Both the position numbers and the translations under genes were made by a program. From Streptococcus uberis (GTDB taxonomy: Bacteria > Bacillota > Bacilli > Lactobacillales > Streptococcaceae), in the NCBI RefSeq assembly GCF_000785785.1, contig NZ_JRQN01000001.1:124001-188000 (forward strand): DNA of 64,000 nt. Reading direction: 5' to 3'. Shown piece by piece: positions 39,360-47,890 of the stretch. The first letter of the stretch is position 1; each line of letters opens with the position of its first letter. Below the pieces are notes generated by a model. The model was not told the DNA's origin, did not search any database, and saw only the letters and a program-made list of their open reading frames with translations.

Positions 39360-41989
39360 TTAATCAACTGATTTCAGTGCCTCTAACATATCTAATTTTT
39401 TTAAATGATAGTGGACAACAAAACCTAGTAGCATTATCAACAGCAAAATTGCTAAAATTGGTACTAAATAAACATAATAATCAACCTCCCAACCAAAATT
39501 CATCTGGGAAGCTCCCATTAAGGACATTAGCGAACGATGGATATAATACCCAAGAATCAATCCTAATCCAACTCCAACACTGGAAAGTAAAATGGTCTCT
39601 CTAAAAATATAGAATGTGACTTCTTTATCAAAAAAACCTAATACTTTGATGGTCGATAATTCTCTGATGCGTTCTGAAATATTAATAGTTGTCAGATTAT
39701 ATAAAATCACTAATGATAATACCACTGATAAAACAATTAGTAACCCCATAACGTGATTTAAAGAGCTAACAATTGATCTGACATAATCAACAATCATCAG
39801 ATTTTTAGATAAACTTAATACCTCTGGACTAGCTAATAATTCTTGTGAGACCTTTTTGATGTTTTTTGGTGAATTACTCTTTAATTTTACGAAATAAGCT
39901 GGTCTATTTTCAAGAGATTTGAATTTTTCAAGGTAATAATCTTGTGACATTATTATGTAATGGCCAACCCGCATATCAATAACATGTGCAATGGTTACTT
40001 TTCTTTTTCTGTTATCCTTGTCTGTCAATATCACAGATTGACTGATTTAACATGATAAAATGAGGCTAACTTCGAGGAAATCAAGATCCCTTTTTTGGGG
40101 ATGGTTAGATTGTTTTTTGTCAGGTTATCTTCAAGAATGAGATGCGGTTTCAAAGTCTTTTCTGGACTACTAATAATACTAACTTTTTGATTAGTTGATT
40201 GGCCCTTAATGACTAGATCTAAATTCGCATACATCACTTTTTTGTAGGATGACATTGACTCACTTGTCACTAATTTAGAAATATTATTCATGTTGTTTGT
40301 ATTTGCTTTAGTGACCATTAAGATGTCATAGGGTGTTAAATGATTAAATTGTTTGTCACTAACTTTAGATAAAGAGGATTGTATCCCTAAACCAGAAAAT
40401 AGCAGAGCTACCGACCCGGCTACTCCAACAATTGTCATCAACATCCGTAGCTTGTATCTAAAAATATTACGCACTGTTACTTTTTGCGTGAAATTTAGCT
40501 TTTTCCAAATAAATGGGAATTTTTCTAAGAAGACTTTTGATCCGTTACCTGGTGGTTTAGGTAATAATAGCTGAGCAGGGGCTTGTTTAAGTTCTTTTTT
40601 GACAACCAGATATACTGGCAATAAGGAAGATAAAGTAGCTAGAAGAAATGCCATACCGGTATAAGACCAATAAAAACGAGGAGCGATATTTTCTAGAATC
40701 AAATTGTTGGTACAAATCTTAACGATCATAGCTGATAAAACGTAAGTCCCTCCAAAAACGCCAAGAAGGGTACCAAAAGCACCTGAAAGAAATCCATAAT
40801 AGAGAAACTTTTTAAAGACATCTTTTTTGTCGTAGCCAATTGCTAGCAATAAACCTGAGTTGGTTCGTTCTTCATCAACAAAGCGTGTCATTGTTGTAAA
40901 AGTAACCAAGGCTGCAACGAGATAGAGTACGACAGGAAAAATATTTCCCACATTTGCAATTGATAGTGTCGAAGAATGATAAACTTGATACCCTTCTCCT
41001 CCTGGTAGGGTTTGTCGATTAGAAATAAGATAAATAGGCTTTGGCAGTGCTAAAATATCAGTTTTGCTTTGTTTTAATTTTTGAGCTTCTATTTCAAGTT
41101 TTTTCTTTTCAATAGTTAGTTGGGTTTGTGCTAGTTTTAAAGACTCACCGCTCAATAAATGTAACGCTTTTTCTTTATTTCTGATCTCGTCTTGAGCTTT
41201 TACTAATTTTTCTTCATTGATAGAAAGTTGTGACAAAGCCTTTTCTTGAATTTGCTTTAATTGATTATTACTGTTATCTTGAAAAACCTTTTCTAAATTT
41301 CTTTCCTTTGTTTGCAATTGCCTGTCATATTGACTCGTAAACGCATTAAGCTGTTCCAAATCATTGTAGCTGATTCTAGCTAAGTTTTTTTTCCCCAAGA
41401 AGGCACTTGAATCAAGTAATCCATATATCTCTAGGTTACCGTCACCAGACTGTGATATACCTAAATTTTTACGTGACCAAATCTCTGGATTGTCATAAAA
41501 ACCTACAAGGCGATAAGTGTCATTTTTAAGAAGCTTTTTTTGATCCCCACCAATTCTAACTATGTCTCCAAGTTTATACTTATTTTGAAACCAACTTGAT
41601 AAAGCAATCTCTTGACTTGTTTGGGGTAATTTCCCCTTTTTAACATCACTGAGCGATAGCTGTTTAGTTGGGGATTGTAAGCGAATAGCTATAGCATCCT
41701 TTTCAAAATTTGCATCAACTTGGTGACTCAATTCAACCTTACTATCTGGTATTGAATGCAGTTCTTCAATATCATCTTTTGAAAAACCATGACTAGCTTT
41801 TATGGAGACATCCATTATGCGATGCTCCTTTATGTATTTCTGTGCTGTTTTTTCAAGGTTAGGTCCCGAAACTTTTATACCAACTAAGGCAAATGACCCT
41901 AATGCCATCAATAAAAAGAGTGACAAAAACCGACCCTTAGTTGACCTAATGGAACGTATACTATCTTTACCTAAGGTTTTTTTCATCAT
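39360..41989 (-). pseudogene. FtsX-type ABC exporter permease, one frameshift
   Basis: Restored length is about 876 residues. Layout: one N-terminal membrane segment, a large extracytoplasmic region with a coiled coil (about 230-310, for example QIQEKALSQLSINEEKLVKAQDE), a first FtsX core of three helices (IFPVVLYLVAALVTFTTMTRF onwards), a second extracytoplasmic part, and a C-terminal FtsX core (VMGLLIVLSVVLSLVILYNL, YVYLVPILAILLLIML). The frame breaks near 40045: HVKSVN should continue VILTDKDNRKRK. The partner is the upstream ATPase. Substrate unknown; drug or peptide export is plausible from the TetR control. Confidence 0.85.
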
Positions 41990-42002
41990 TGCATCTTCCT
42001 CT

Positions 42003-42703
42003 TTAGTATTCTATCTGATCGATTGGAATTGGATTATCATTAATACTGACAGTTGTTACTTTAGCATCTTGCAAATGAATGACTCGGTCAGCCATTGGGC
42101 AAGAGCCGAATTGTGAGTGACAATAACAACAGTTGTTTTCTTTTTTACTGCCATTTCCTTTAGTAAGTTTAGAATTTGCTTTCCTGTTTTGTAGTCTAAT
42201 GCTCCCGTAGGCTCATCGCAAAGAAGTATTTTAGGCTTTTTTGCTAATGCTCTGGCAATGGAAACTCTTTGCTGTTCACCACCAGACAATTGACTTGGAA
42301 AATGATCTAAGCGATGCGACAATCCAACCTCTGATAAAACTGTCTCAGGATCAAGGGCATCATTTACAATCTCTACTGCTAGTTCAACATTCTCTTTAGC
42401 CGTTAAATTGGGCACTAAATTGTAAAACTGAAAGACAAAACCAATATCATTACGTCTATATGCTGTTAATTGCTGACGACTATAGTCAGAAATAATCTGA
42501 TGATCAACAATAACTTGTCCTCGGTCACTCGTGTCCATTCCTCCTAGAATGTTTAATACTGTTGATTTTCCAGCTCCTGATGCACCTAATATAACAACTA
42601 ATTCACCTTTCTCAATTTCAAAAGTAACCTTATCATTTGCTGTTACTTGATTCTCACCTATCTGATAATATTTTGAGCAGTTCTTTACCTCTATATATGC
42701 CAT
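42003..42703 (-). pseudogene. ABC exporter ATPase (MacB/LolD type), one frameshift
   Basis: About 233 residues. Walker A GASGAGKSTVLN, signature QLSGGEQQRVSIARAL, Walker B ILLCDEPTGALD and H-loop VTHNSAL are intact. After THNSALA the frame slips near 42098; the true chain reads MADRVIHLQDAKVTTVSIND and ends at 42003. It lies 13 bases before the permease gene and diverges from the TetR gene. Confidence 0.88.
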
Positions 42704-42719
42704 ATAATAGTCTCCTTAT

Positions 42720-42808
42720 ATCAACAGTCTGTTGATTTAATTTTAAGTCTATTATATAATGATGCTAAAGCATATTCAAGTACAGATTAAATGGATCTGT
42801 TGATTTAA
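42720..42808. promoter_or_regulatory. Divergent promoter and TetR operators
   Basis: A perfect 17-base palindrome ATCAACAG-T-CTGTTGAT lies at 42720-42736. Its right half with flank, CTGTTGATTTAA, recurs at 42797-42808 next to the tetR ribosome site, with a weaker CAGAT/ATCTG pairing around 42783-42799. Between them ATTATATAAT (42751-42760) offers a -10 on both strands. Probably the regulator binds both sites to shut off itself and the exporter. Confidence 0.65.
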
Positions 42809-42816
42809 GGAGAAAA

Positions 42817-43356
42817 ATGAGCATTCGTCAAACACATTCAAAAGAATCTATTGTTGAAGCCTTTATTCAGCTCATGCAAGAAAAAGATCTAGAGGCTATT
42901 AGTATTTCTGAATTAACAAAAAAAGCCAACCTCAATAGGGGCACTTTTTATCTTCATTATCAGGATAAGTATGATTTATTAGATCAATTAAAAACAGATT
43001 TGTTCAATCGATTGTTTTCTATTTTAGATCATAAGACGATTTACACGGATACAACCCGTATCTTAGAAAAGACACTTCAGGAATTTAAGCATCATCTTTT
43101 ATTAGTGACTGCCTTATCAAGGTCTAGTCATCTTGATTTCAGAAAGACTCTATCAGATTTTATTTACAGTGTTTTGATTAGTATTGATGGCTACCAAATA
43201 ATGATCAGCGAATCCTATCAAATGCCTTTTGATTATGGTTTAGAAGTCTATATTTCAACTATCATCGCCATTATTTCACTTTGGGTAAGTAATGGTTGTC
43301 AAGAGGACCCAAAACAAATTACCAACTATATTTTAACGACTATTAAGATGCCTTAA
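42817..43356 (+). CDS. TetR family regulator of the adjacent exporter
   Basis: 179 residues. N-terminal helix-turn-helix (SIVEAFIQLMQEKDLEAISISELTKKANLNRGTFYLHYQDKYDLL) is the canonical TetR pattern with the FYLHYQDK hinge. The C-terminal ligand domain matches the TetR_C family seen in DhaS-like and streptococcal regulators. Divergent from the exporter, with palindromic operators between. GGAG ribosome site. The ligand is unknown. Confidence 0.9.
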   Translation: MSIRQTHSKESIVEAFIQLMQEKDLEAISISELTKKANLNRGTFYLHYQDKYDLLDQLKTDLFNRLFSILDHKTIYTDTTRILEKTLQEFKHHLLLVTALSRSSHLDFRKTLSDFIYSVLISIDGYQIMISESYQMPFDYGLEVYISTIIAIISLWVSNGCQEDPKQITNYILTTIKMP

Positions 43357-43442
43357 AAAAAAGCACCTTAGAAATGTACTGCATATCAAAAGTTAGATTT
43401 TCTTGTCTAACTTTTGAAGCGCAGTTCAAATTGGGTGCTTTT
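43355..43442. terminator. Long bidirectional hairpin between tetR and tpx
   Basis: Outer arms AAAAGCACC/GGTGCTTTT (about 43359-43367, 43434-43442), a middle ACTGC/GCAGT pair, and an inner 12-bp stem TCAAAAGTTAGA/TCTAACTTTTGA (43386-43416 region). On the minus strand eight T follow the outer stem, so it should stop the tpx transcript. Its length is unusual for a plain terminator. Confidence 0.65.
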
Positions 43443-43445
43443 CAT

Positions 43446-43937
43446 TTATCTGATAGCTTTCAAAGCTGTAATTGCTGAGATATAATCAGGTTCATTATTA
43501 ACGTTTTCTAAGTATTGAGTATAAACAATTTTATTGTCTTGATCCAAAACAAGAACAGCTCTAGCTAGTAGATTCCATTCTTTCATTAATAAGCCGTAGG
43601 CCTTACCAAATGAATGATCATAGTAATCAGATAACATGATAACCTTATCTAGTCCTTCTGCTGCGCAAAAACGTCCTTGTGCAAATGGTAGGTCTACTGA
43701 GATTGTTAAAACATAGGTGTCATCTGACTTGGTCAATTCTTCATTAAAGGTACGGGTCTGAATTGAACAGACACTTGTATCGATTGATGGAACTACACTA
43801 ATAACTTTTTTTCCATTAAAATCTGACAAAGATTTTTTTACTAAATCGGGCGTGATAAGTGTGAAATCAGGAGCGACTTCACCAACTTGAAACTGTTTCC
43901 CAACAAGTGTTACCGGTTTTTCAATAAAAGTTGTCAT
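43446..43937 (-). CDS. tpx: Thiol peroxidase
   Basis: 163 residues from ATG 43937 with an AAAGGAGG site; the open frame to 43961 includes that ribosome site and is not used. Atypical 2-Cys peroxiredoxin: peroxidatic cysteine C57 in [12 protein letters not shown] and resolving cysteine C91 in QGRFCAAEG. Reduces H2O2 and alkyl peroxides using thioredoxin; important in catalase-negative streptococci. Confidence 0.96.
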   Translation of the reverse strand: MTTFIEKPVTLVGKQFQVGEVAPDFTLITPDLVKKSLSDFNGKKVISVVPSIDTSVCSIQTRTFNEELTKSDDTYVLTISVDLPFAQGRFCAAEGLDKVIMLSDYYDHSFGKAYGLLMKEWNLLARAVLVLDQDNKIVYTQYLENVNNEPDYISAITALKAIR

Positions 43938-44058
43938 ATCTTTCCTCCTTTGAAAGTCCAAAACTAAATAGATAGCACACTTTATACTTCAATTTTATCT
44001 TAGAAAGTAATCTATTGAAAATGATACGTTTGATTTAGAGACATCTATTGAACGAGGA

Positions 44059-44703
44059 CTATAAGCCCATTCTTAAATTAAAGTAATTCTTCATTCGTGA
44101 TAATACCGATTCATCACCCACAAAGTAAATGTGGTCCCCCTTTTCAATAACAGCATAGGGACCTGGTGAAATAACAAATTGCCCTTCATGTTCAATTGCG
44201 ACAACCGTAGCACCTGTTTGATGCCATAAATTTAAGACACCAATTGATTTGCCAAAATGATCAGAATCTTGACTGCAGATAATTTCATATGGGGCTAGTG
44301 GGTATTGCTTGCTGATAGACTGACTTTGCATTAAAAAGTCATTGACAAGAATACCTAAATCATCCATTGCTTGCTTCTGCTGATGGATGTTATTTCTGAT
44401 ATTTTCTTTTATGACAGCTATAGAATGCGTTGATTCATACTGATTAATAAAGGCCATTGCCTTTTCTTTTGATAATACAATTGCTCCACTACCATGTTTT
44501 AAGGTCAAAATTTTTAAATCTGCTAAAATATTGAGCCCTTTTCTGGCAGTTTCTGGTGACACATTAAAAGTCGAGGCAATTGTCGTTCTTGACTTTAACT
44601 TGTCTCCAACTTCATATTCGCCACTGGCAATTCTTTCGGCCACTGAAATAGCAATTTGTTGATATTTTGAGCTTGTAATTTCGCTCGTGTTCCCCTTTGC
44701 CAT
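44059..44703 (-). CDS. GntR-HTH/RCK_C regulator, BusR-like
   Basis: 214 residues. Residues 10-78 form a GntR winged helix (VAERIASGEYEVGDKLKSRTTIA, FNVSPETARKGL). Residues 90-125 are a helical linker. The C-terminus is a TrkA_C/RCK_C domain (APYEIICSQDSDHFGKSIGVL, TVVAIEHEGQFVISPGPYAVIEKGDHIYFVG). This is the architecture of BusR, which binds cyclic di-AMP through RCK_C and represses glycine-betaine uptake (busAB). No busAB genes are adjacent here, so its target is either distant or different. Confidence 0.8.
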   Translation of the reverse strand: MAKGNTSEITSSKYQQIAISVAERIASGEYEVGDKLKSRTTIASTFNVSPETARKGLNILADLKILTLKHGSGAIVLSKEKAMAFINQYESTHSIAVIKENIRNNIHQQKQAMDDLGILVNDFLMQSQSISKQYPLAPYEIICSQDSDHFGKSIGVLNLWHQTGATVVAIEHEGQFVISPGPYAVIEKGDHIYFVGDESVLSRMKNYFNLRMGL

Positions 44704-44796
44704 AATATTGCTCCTTTAAACTAACTAAAACATTCCTATTATTTCATACTTCCCCTATTTTTTCAATACAACTTTTTAAGGTTGTTTTAAACTTGT

Positions 44797-44826
44797 AGAA
44801 AAAGCTGGCACAATAACCAGCTTTTT
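44797..44826 (-). terminator. Terminator of the Gls24/AmaP operon
   Basis: 10-bp perfect stem AAAAAGCTGG/CCAGCTTTTT (44799-44826), loop of eight, minus-strand T-run. Confidence 0.85.
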
Positions 44827-44856
44827 CTTTTTAAAAACAGTGAGTTCTCTGAAAAA

Positions 44857-45402
44857 CTAGTTAACTAATCCATCGCCTTTGTTTGCGCTAGATGAACTAT
44901 TTTTTATTTTTTCAGTTTGGGAACTGACAAATTCTGATGTCGAGTAAGCAGCACTCGTCACTCTGTCTTGAACAGTTATCTCTGCTTTTTCTTGTTCTTC
45001 CTTGGTACGAATATCAACAACATTAACATTGACTTCAATAACTTTTAAGTGTGTCATTTGATCAACATTTTCTGCAACGATTGTCTTGATATTTTCAGCG
45101 ATTTTCGGAATATCTTTTCCGTACTCAACGATAACATCTAAATCAACCGCTACTTCTTCGCTTCCAACTTCAACACTGACACCGTCAGTAACTGAATTAG
45201 AATTAATCATATTGTTTTTAATATTAGAGAAGAATCCACCTTGAGCAGCTAATAGTCCATCAATGTCATCTAAAGCATGACCAACTATTTTTTCAATGAC
45301 TTTATCATCATACGTAATTTTATTTTTTATAGTTGATTTTGTCGCATTTGACATTGTCTTTTCAGAGGAATTTTGATTGAAAGTTGAATTAATATCAGTC
45401 AT
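44857..45402 (-). CDS. Asp23/Gls24 family envelope-stress protein, copy 2
   Basis: 181 residues. The DUF322 core runs from KITYDDKVIEKIVGHALDDIDGLLA to VIEVNVNVVDIRT, with GVSVEVGSEEVAVDLDVIVEYG in the middle. Both ends are polar, and the C-terminus is serine/asparagine-rich. Likely a soluble protein tethered to the membrane through AmaP. Paralogue of the gene at 45638, from which it is separated by a CsbD gene. Confidence 0.92.
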   Translation of the reverse strand: MTDINSTFNQNSSEKTMSNATKSTIKNKITYDDKVIEKIVGHALDDIDGLLAAQGGFFSNIKNNMINSNSVTDGVSVEVGSEEVAVDLDVIVEYGKDIPKIAENIKTIVAENVDQMTHLKVIEVNVNVVDIRTKEEQEKAEITVQDRVTSAAYSTSEFVSSQTEKIKNSSSSANKGDGLVN

Positions 45403-45412
45403 AAAGTTCTCC

Positions 45413-45610
45413 TTATTTATTATCTTTTAACCCCTTAGAAAGTCCCTCAATTGAATCTTTTACGTCAGTCGTAAACTCCTCAACTTTACCAGAAGTATGT
45501 TCTACCTTTCCTTCTGTCTCAAGTGACTTATCACCGGATACCTTACCTAAAGTTTCCTTTACTTTACCGCTAATTTGATGTAATTTAGCATCGATTTTTT
45601 CATCTGACAT
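45413..45610 (-). CDS. CsbD family stress protein
   Basis: 65 residues, charged and helical: [37 protein letters not shown] has the repeating G-K-V-[KE]-E pattern of CsbD. General stress protein of unknown mechanism. It lies between the two Gls24 paralogues, 10 bases before one and 27 after the other. Confidence 0.9.
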   Translation of the reverse strand: MSDEKIDAKLHQISGKVKETLGKVSGDKSLETEGKVEHTSGKVEEFTTDVKDSIEGLSKGLKDNK

Positions 45611-45637
45611 AAGCTTTCTCCTTCATCTTGAACTTTC

Positions 45638-46162
45638 TTATTTTACGCGAGGCTCACTTTGCATATTTTCAGCACCTTCTTTGACATTATTAACTTGTTT
45701 TTTTGTAAATTGACTTGTTGATTGCGCAGCTTCAGCCATTTTATCTTGTAATGTCACTTTATCTTGTTCATGTTGAGCACGTGTTTTTATATCCACAACA
45801 TTAACATTACATTCAACAACATCTAAATCTGTCATTTTCTTAACTTCTGTTTCAACAACTTCCTTTATATCGTTGAAAATTGTTGGAACATGTTTTTGAT
45901 ATTCAGCAATAATATCAAGATCAACAGCTACCTGTTTTTTACCAACTTCAACGTTGACACCATCTCGAACATTATCTGTATTAACCAATTTACCTTTGAT
46001 ATTTGACAAAAGACCACCAGTAACAGCTAAGAGCCCATCTACTTTTTCAATTGCCAAGCCAACGATTTTTTCAATAACCTTATCTTCATAAGTTAGTTCA
46101 CCACGTACAGAAGTGAGATCAGTTGTTACAGATTGAGTATTTTTAATATAAGTTTCAGTCAT
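45638..46162 (-). CDS. asp23: Asp23/Gls24 family envelope-stress protein, copy 1
   Basis: 174 residues. DUF322 core ELTYEDKVIEKIVGLAIEKVDGLLA, GVNVEVGKKQVAVDLDIIAEYQ and VVECNVNVVDIKTRA. Clearly related to the copy at 44857 (the same VIEKIVG, VAVDLD and NVNVVDI blocks) but with different tails. Asp23 is abundant and lines the membrane through AmaP in staphylococci. It follows the DUF2273 and amaP genes. Confidence 0.92.
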   Translation of the reverse strand: MTETYIKNTQSVTTDLTSVRGELTYEDKVIEKIVGLAIEKVDGLLAVTGGLLSNIKGKLVNTDNVRDGVNVEVGKKQVAVDLDIIAEYQKHVPTIFNDIKEVVETEVKKMTDLDVVECNVNVVDIKTRAQHEQDKVTLQDKMAEAAQSTSQFTKKQVNNVKEGAENMQSEPRVK

Positions 46163-46213
46163 AATATTTCTCCTTTGTGTTATATCTCAAATTTAACAAT
46201 GACGATTACATGA

Positions 46214-46401
46214 TTAGCGACGATTAATATAATTGTCCAAAATACCTGTTCGTTTCACAAACAAACCACCATATACTCCTAATGCAATAAAAATAATTGC
46301 AATTAAAGTTTTAAAGAAACCAAAAGTCATCAGCAATATGGCTAATACAAGCCTAATATACCGCCAATAATGGGATATTTATATTTTTCAAAAAATACCA
46401 T
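46214..46401 (-). pseudogene. DUF2273 small membrane protein, one frameshift
   Basis: From ATG 46401 the chain reads MVFFEKYKYPIIGGILGL. It then slips near 46350 and continues in the next frame VLAILLMTFGFFKTLIAIIF, GVYGGLFVKRTGILDNYINRR. Restoring one base gives 62 residues with two membrane helices, exactly the DUF2273 family that always accompanies amaP and asp23. Too short to be noticed as a normal ORF. Confidence 0.8.
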
Positions 46402-46412
46402 ATTAACCTCTC

Positions 46413-46994
46413 CTATTCTACTCGATTCTTCTTACCAAATATCATCTCAGAATCAGCAATATCTTTAACACGAACTTGGAAATTTACCGGTTTATTTAAT
46501 CCGAAGAACTCGTTAAACCCAGTTTCAATTCCTTCTTTAATACCACTTACTTGCTCTGAAACTCCAATACGAGAATCTAGTCGCCCTGCTACATCAATAT
46601 CAAATTTTCTTTTATAAAGTGTAGCTGTGACATTTGGATTCAACATCAAACCAGTTTCTTTTAAGGCCGTTTTAACATATGCTTCAATAGCAGATTTTTT
46701 TAATAATAAACTGCCATTAGCTTTATCAAGTTTTATTTCAGTATAGGTTCTAGGGTAGAAAATAACTGCTAAAATCCCAATAATTGTTAAAATAGCTAAG
46801 GTAACAGAAGTCCAGAAGAAAACGTACTGAAGTCCTGGTGTTAAAAAGTCTGGTAGACGATCTAAATCAAATCCCATCCAGTCATAACTGTGAGACATAC
46901 CTAGATAACCTTGCGTGAGACCAATTACCAGTAAGAAAACGGATAATAGAATCAGACCTAATAATGTGTAAAATACTTTTAACGATTTTGCCAT
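46413..46994 (-). CDS. amaP: Alkaline-shock membrane anchor protein AmaP
   Basis: 193 residues. Two membrane segments (VFYTLLGLILLSVFLLVIGL and YVFFWTSVTLAILTIIGILAVIF) form a hairpin. The cytoplasmic C-terminal domain (SLLLKKSAIEAYVKTALKETGL, VNFQVRVKDI) resembles a degenerate Asp23 fold. Anchors Asp23-type proteins to the inner face of the membrane. Central gene of the stress operon. Confidence 0.92.
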   Translation of the reverse strand: MAKSLKVFYTLLGLILLSVFLLVIGLTQGYLGMSHSYDWMGFDLDRLPDFLTPGLQYVFFWTSVTLAILTIIGILAVIFYPRTYTEIKLDKANGSLLLKKSAIEAYVKTALKETGLMLNPNVTATLYKRKFDIDVAGRLDSRIGVSEQVSGIKEGIETGFNEFFGLNKPVNFQVRVKDIADSEMIFGKKNRVE

Positions 46995-47044
46995 ACTTAC
47001 CTCTTTTCTACTATACGACTAAACTAATTTTCAAGAAGAAAAGA

Positions 47045-47290
47045 CTAGTTCATTTTTCTTAAGATAAATGAGGTAACAAGTACAACAATTACTGCTCCGA
47101 TAATTGAAGGAATCAATGCCATACCAGCAAGTGATGGTCCCCATGCACCAAGTAGAGATTGACCTACCCATGCACCAACTAAACCTGCTACAATGTTAGC
47201 AATCCATCCCATTGAACCACCATGTTTAGTCAATGCTCCTGCGATTAAACCAATCAAACCACCGACGATTAATGTCCATAATAAAGCCAT
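47045..47290 (-). CDS. GlsB/YeaQ/YmgE family membrane protein, copy 2
   Basis: 81 residues, three glycine-rich membrane segments: LIVGGLIGLIAGALTKHGGS, ANIVAGLVGAWVGQSLLG and IIGAVIVVLVTSFIL. Small stress-induced protein formerly labelled transglycosylase-associated. Nearly identical to the upstream copy at 47355, differing mainly by an extra H in TKHGG and at the C-terminus. Confidence 0.93.
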   Translation of the reverse strand: MALLWTLIVGGLIGLIAGALTKHGGSMGWIANIVAGLVGAWVGQSLLGAWGPSLAGMALIPSIIGAVIVVLVTSFILRKMN

Positions 47291-47354
47291 AATAATTTCT
47301 CCTTTTTTCTATTACTATGTCAAATCATAGTAAAAAATTACAATATATTAAATA

Positions 47355-47597
47355 TTAACGTGATTTACCAAGTAAGAATGATACAACAATAACTACAATT
47401 ACTGCACCTATTATTGAAGGAATCAATGCCATACCTGCGAGTGATGGTCCCCATGCACCGAGTAAAGCTTGACCAATCCATGCACCAACTAGTCCTGCTA
47501 CGATGTTAGCAATCCATCCCATTGAGCCACCTTTGGTAAGTGCTCCTGCGATTAAACCAATCAAACCACCGACGATTAATGTCCATAATAAAGCCAT
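47355..47597 (-). CDS. GlsB/YeaQ/YmgE family membrane protein, copy 1
   Basis: 80 residues, same three-segment layout as the gene at 47045 and the likely first gene of the stress operon. The last residues (VSFLLGKSR) differ from the paralogue (TSFILRKMN). AAGGAG ribosome site. The leader is long and AT-rich (about 168 bases from the predicted start). Confidence 0.93.
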   Translation of the reverse strand: MALLWTLIVGGLIGLIAGALTKGGSMGWIANIVAGLVGAWIGQALLGAWGPSLAGMALIPSIIGAVIVVIVVSFLLGKSR

Positions 47598-47771
47598 AAT
47601 GACATCTCCTTTTCTTTGGGTTATAACCCTAATAAACTTTAGCCATCTAAAGTGACAACATAAATTATAAAAATAGTGTTCTTATAAATAAAAATTATAA
47701 TAAAATTTTATATAAATACTTTTATTATAACGTTTTTAGAAGTGACCATTCATTTTTTAACTTATATTGTT

Positions 47772-47799
47772 ATTATACAACACTAATTTTATATTGCAA
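47772..47799 (-). promoter_or_regulatory. Promoter and long leader of the stress operon
   Basis: Minus-strand TTGCAA (47794-47799), 16-base spacer, TATAAT (47772-47777). The roughly 168-base leader to ATG 47597 is AT-rich. It contains a second TATAAT near 47728 and a perfect 12-base palindrome GGGTTATAACCC (47618-47629) just before the ribosome site. Nothing else is evident in this gap. Confidence 0.6.
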
Positions 47800-47833
47800 G
47801 AAATAAGCATCGTTTTTTCTATTTTTTTTGAGA

Positions 47834-47886
47834 ATAAAAAAATAACTTGCTAAACCCCTACTTTTAAAGGGTTTTAACAAGTTGTT
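47834..47886 (-). terminator. pcrA terminator
   Basis: Imperfect stem AACTTG.TAAA.CCC/GGG.TTTA.CAAGTT with an AT-rich loop, followed on the minus strand by seven T. Confidence 0.8.
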
Positions 47887-47890
47887 TCTA

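Noticed and set aside
41802..42116. Plus-strand ORF of 104 residues spanning permease and ATPase genes
   Set aside because: Crosses two conserved minus-strand genes and has no ribosome site or known motif.
44059..44703. Potassium-channel TrkA protein
   Set aside because: Only the C-terminal RCK_C domain is present, joined to a GntR DNA-binding domain; it is a regulator.
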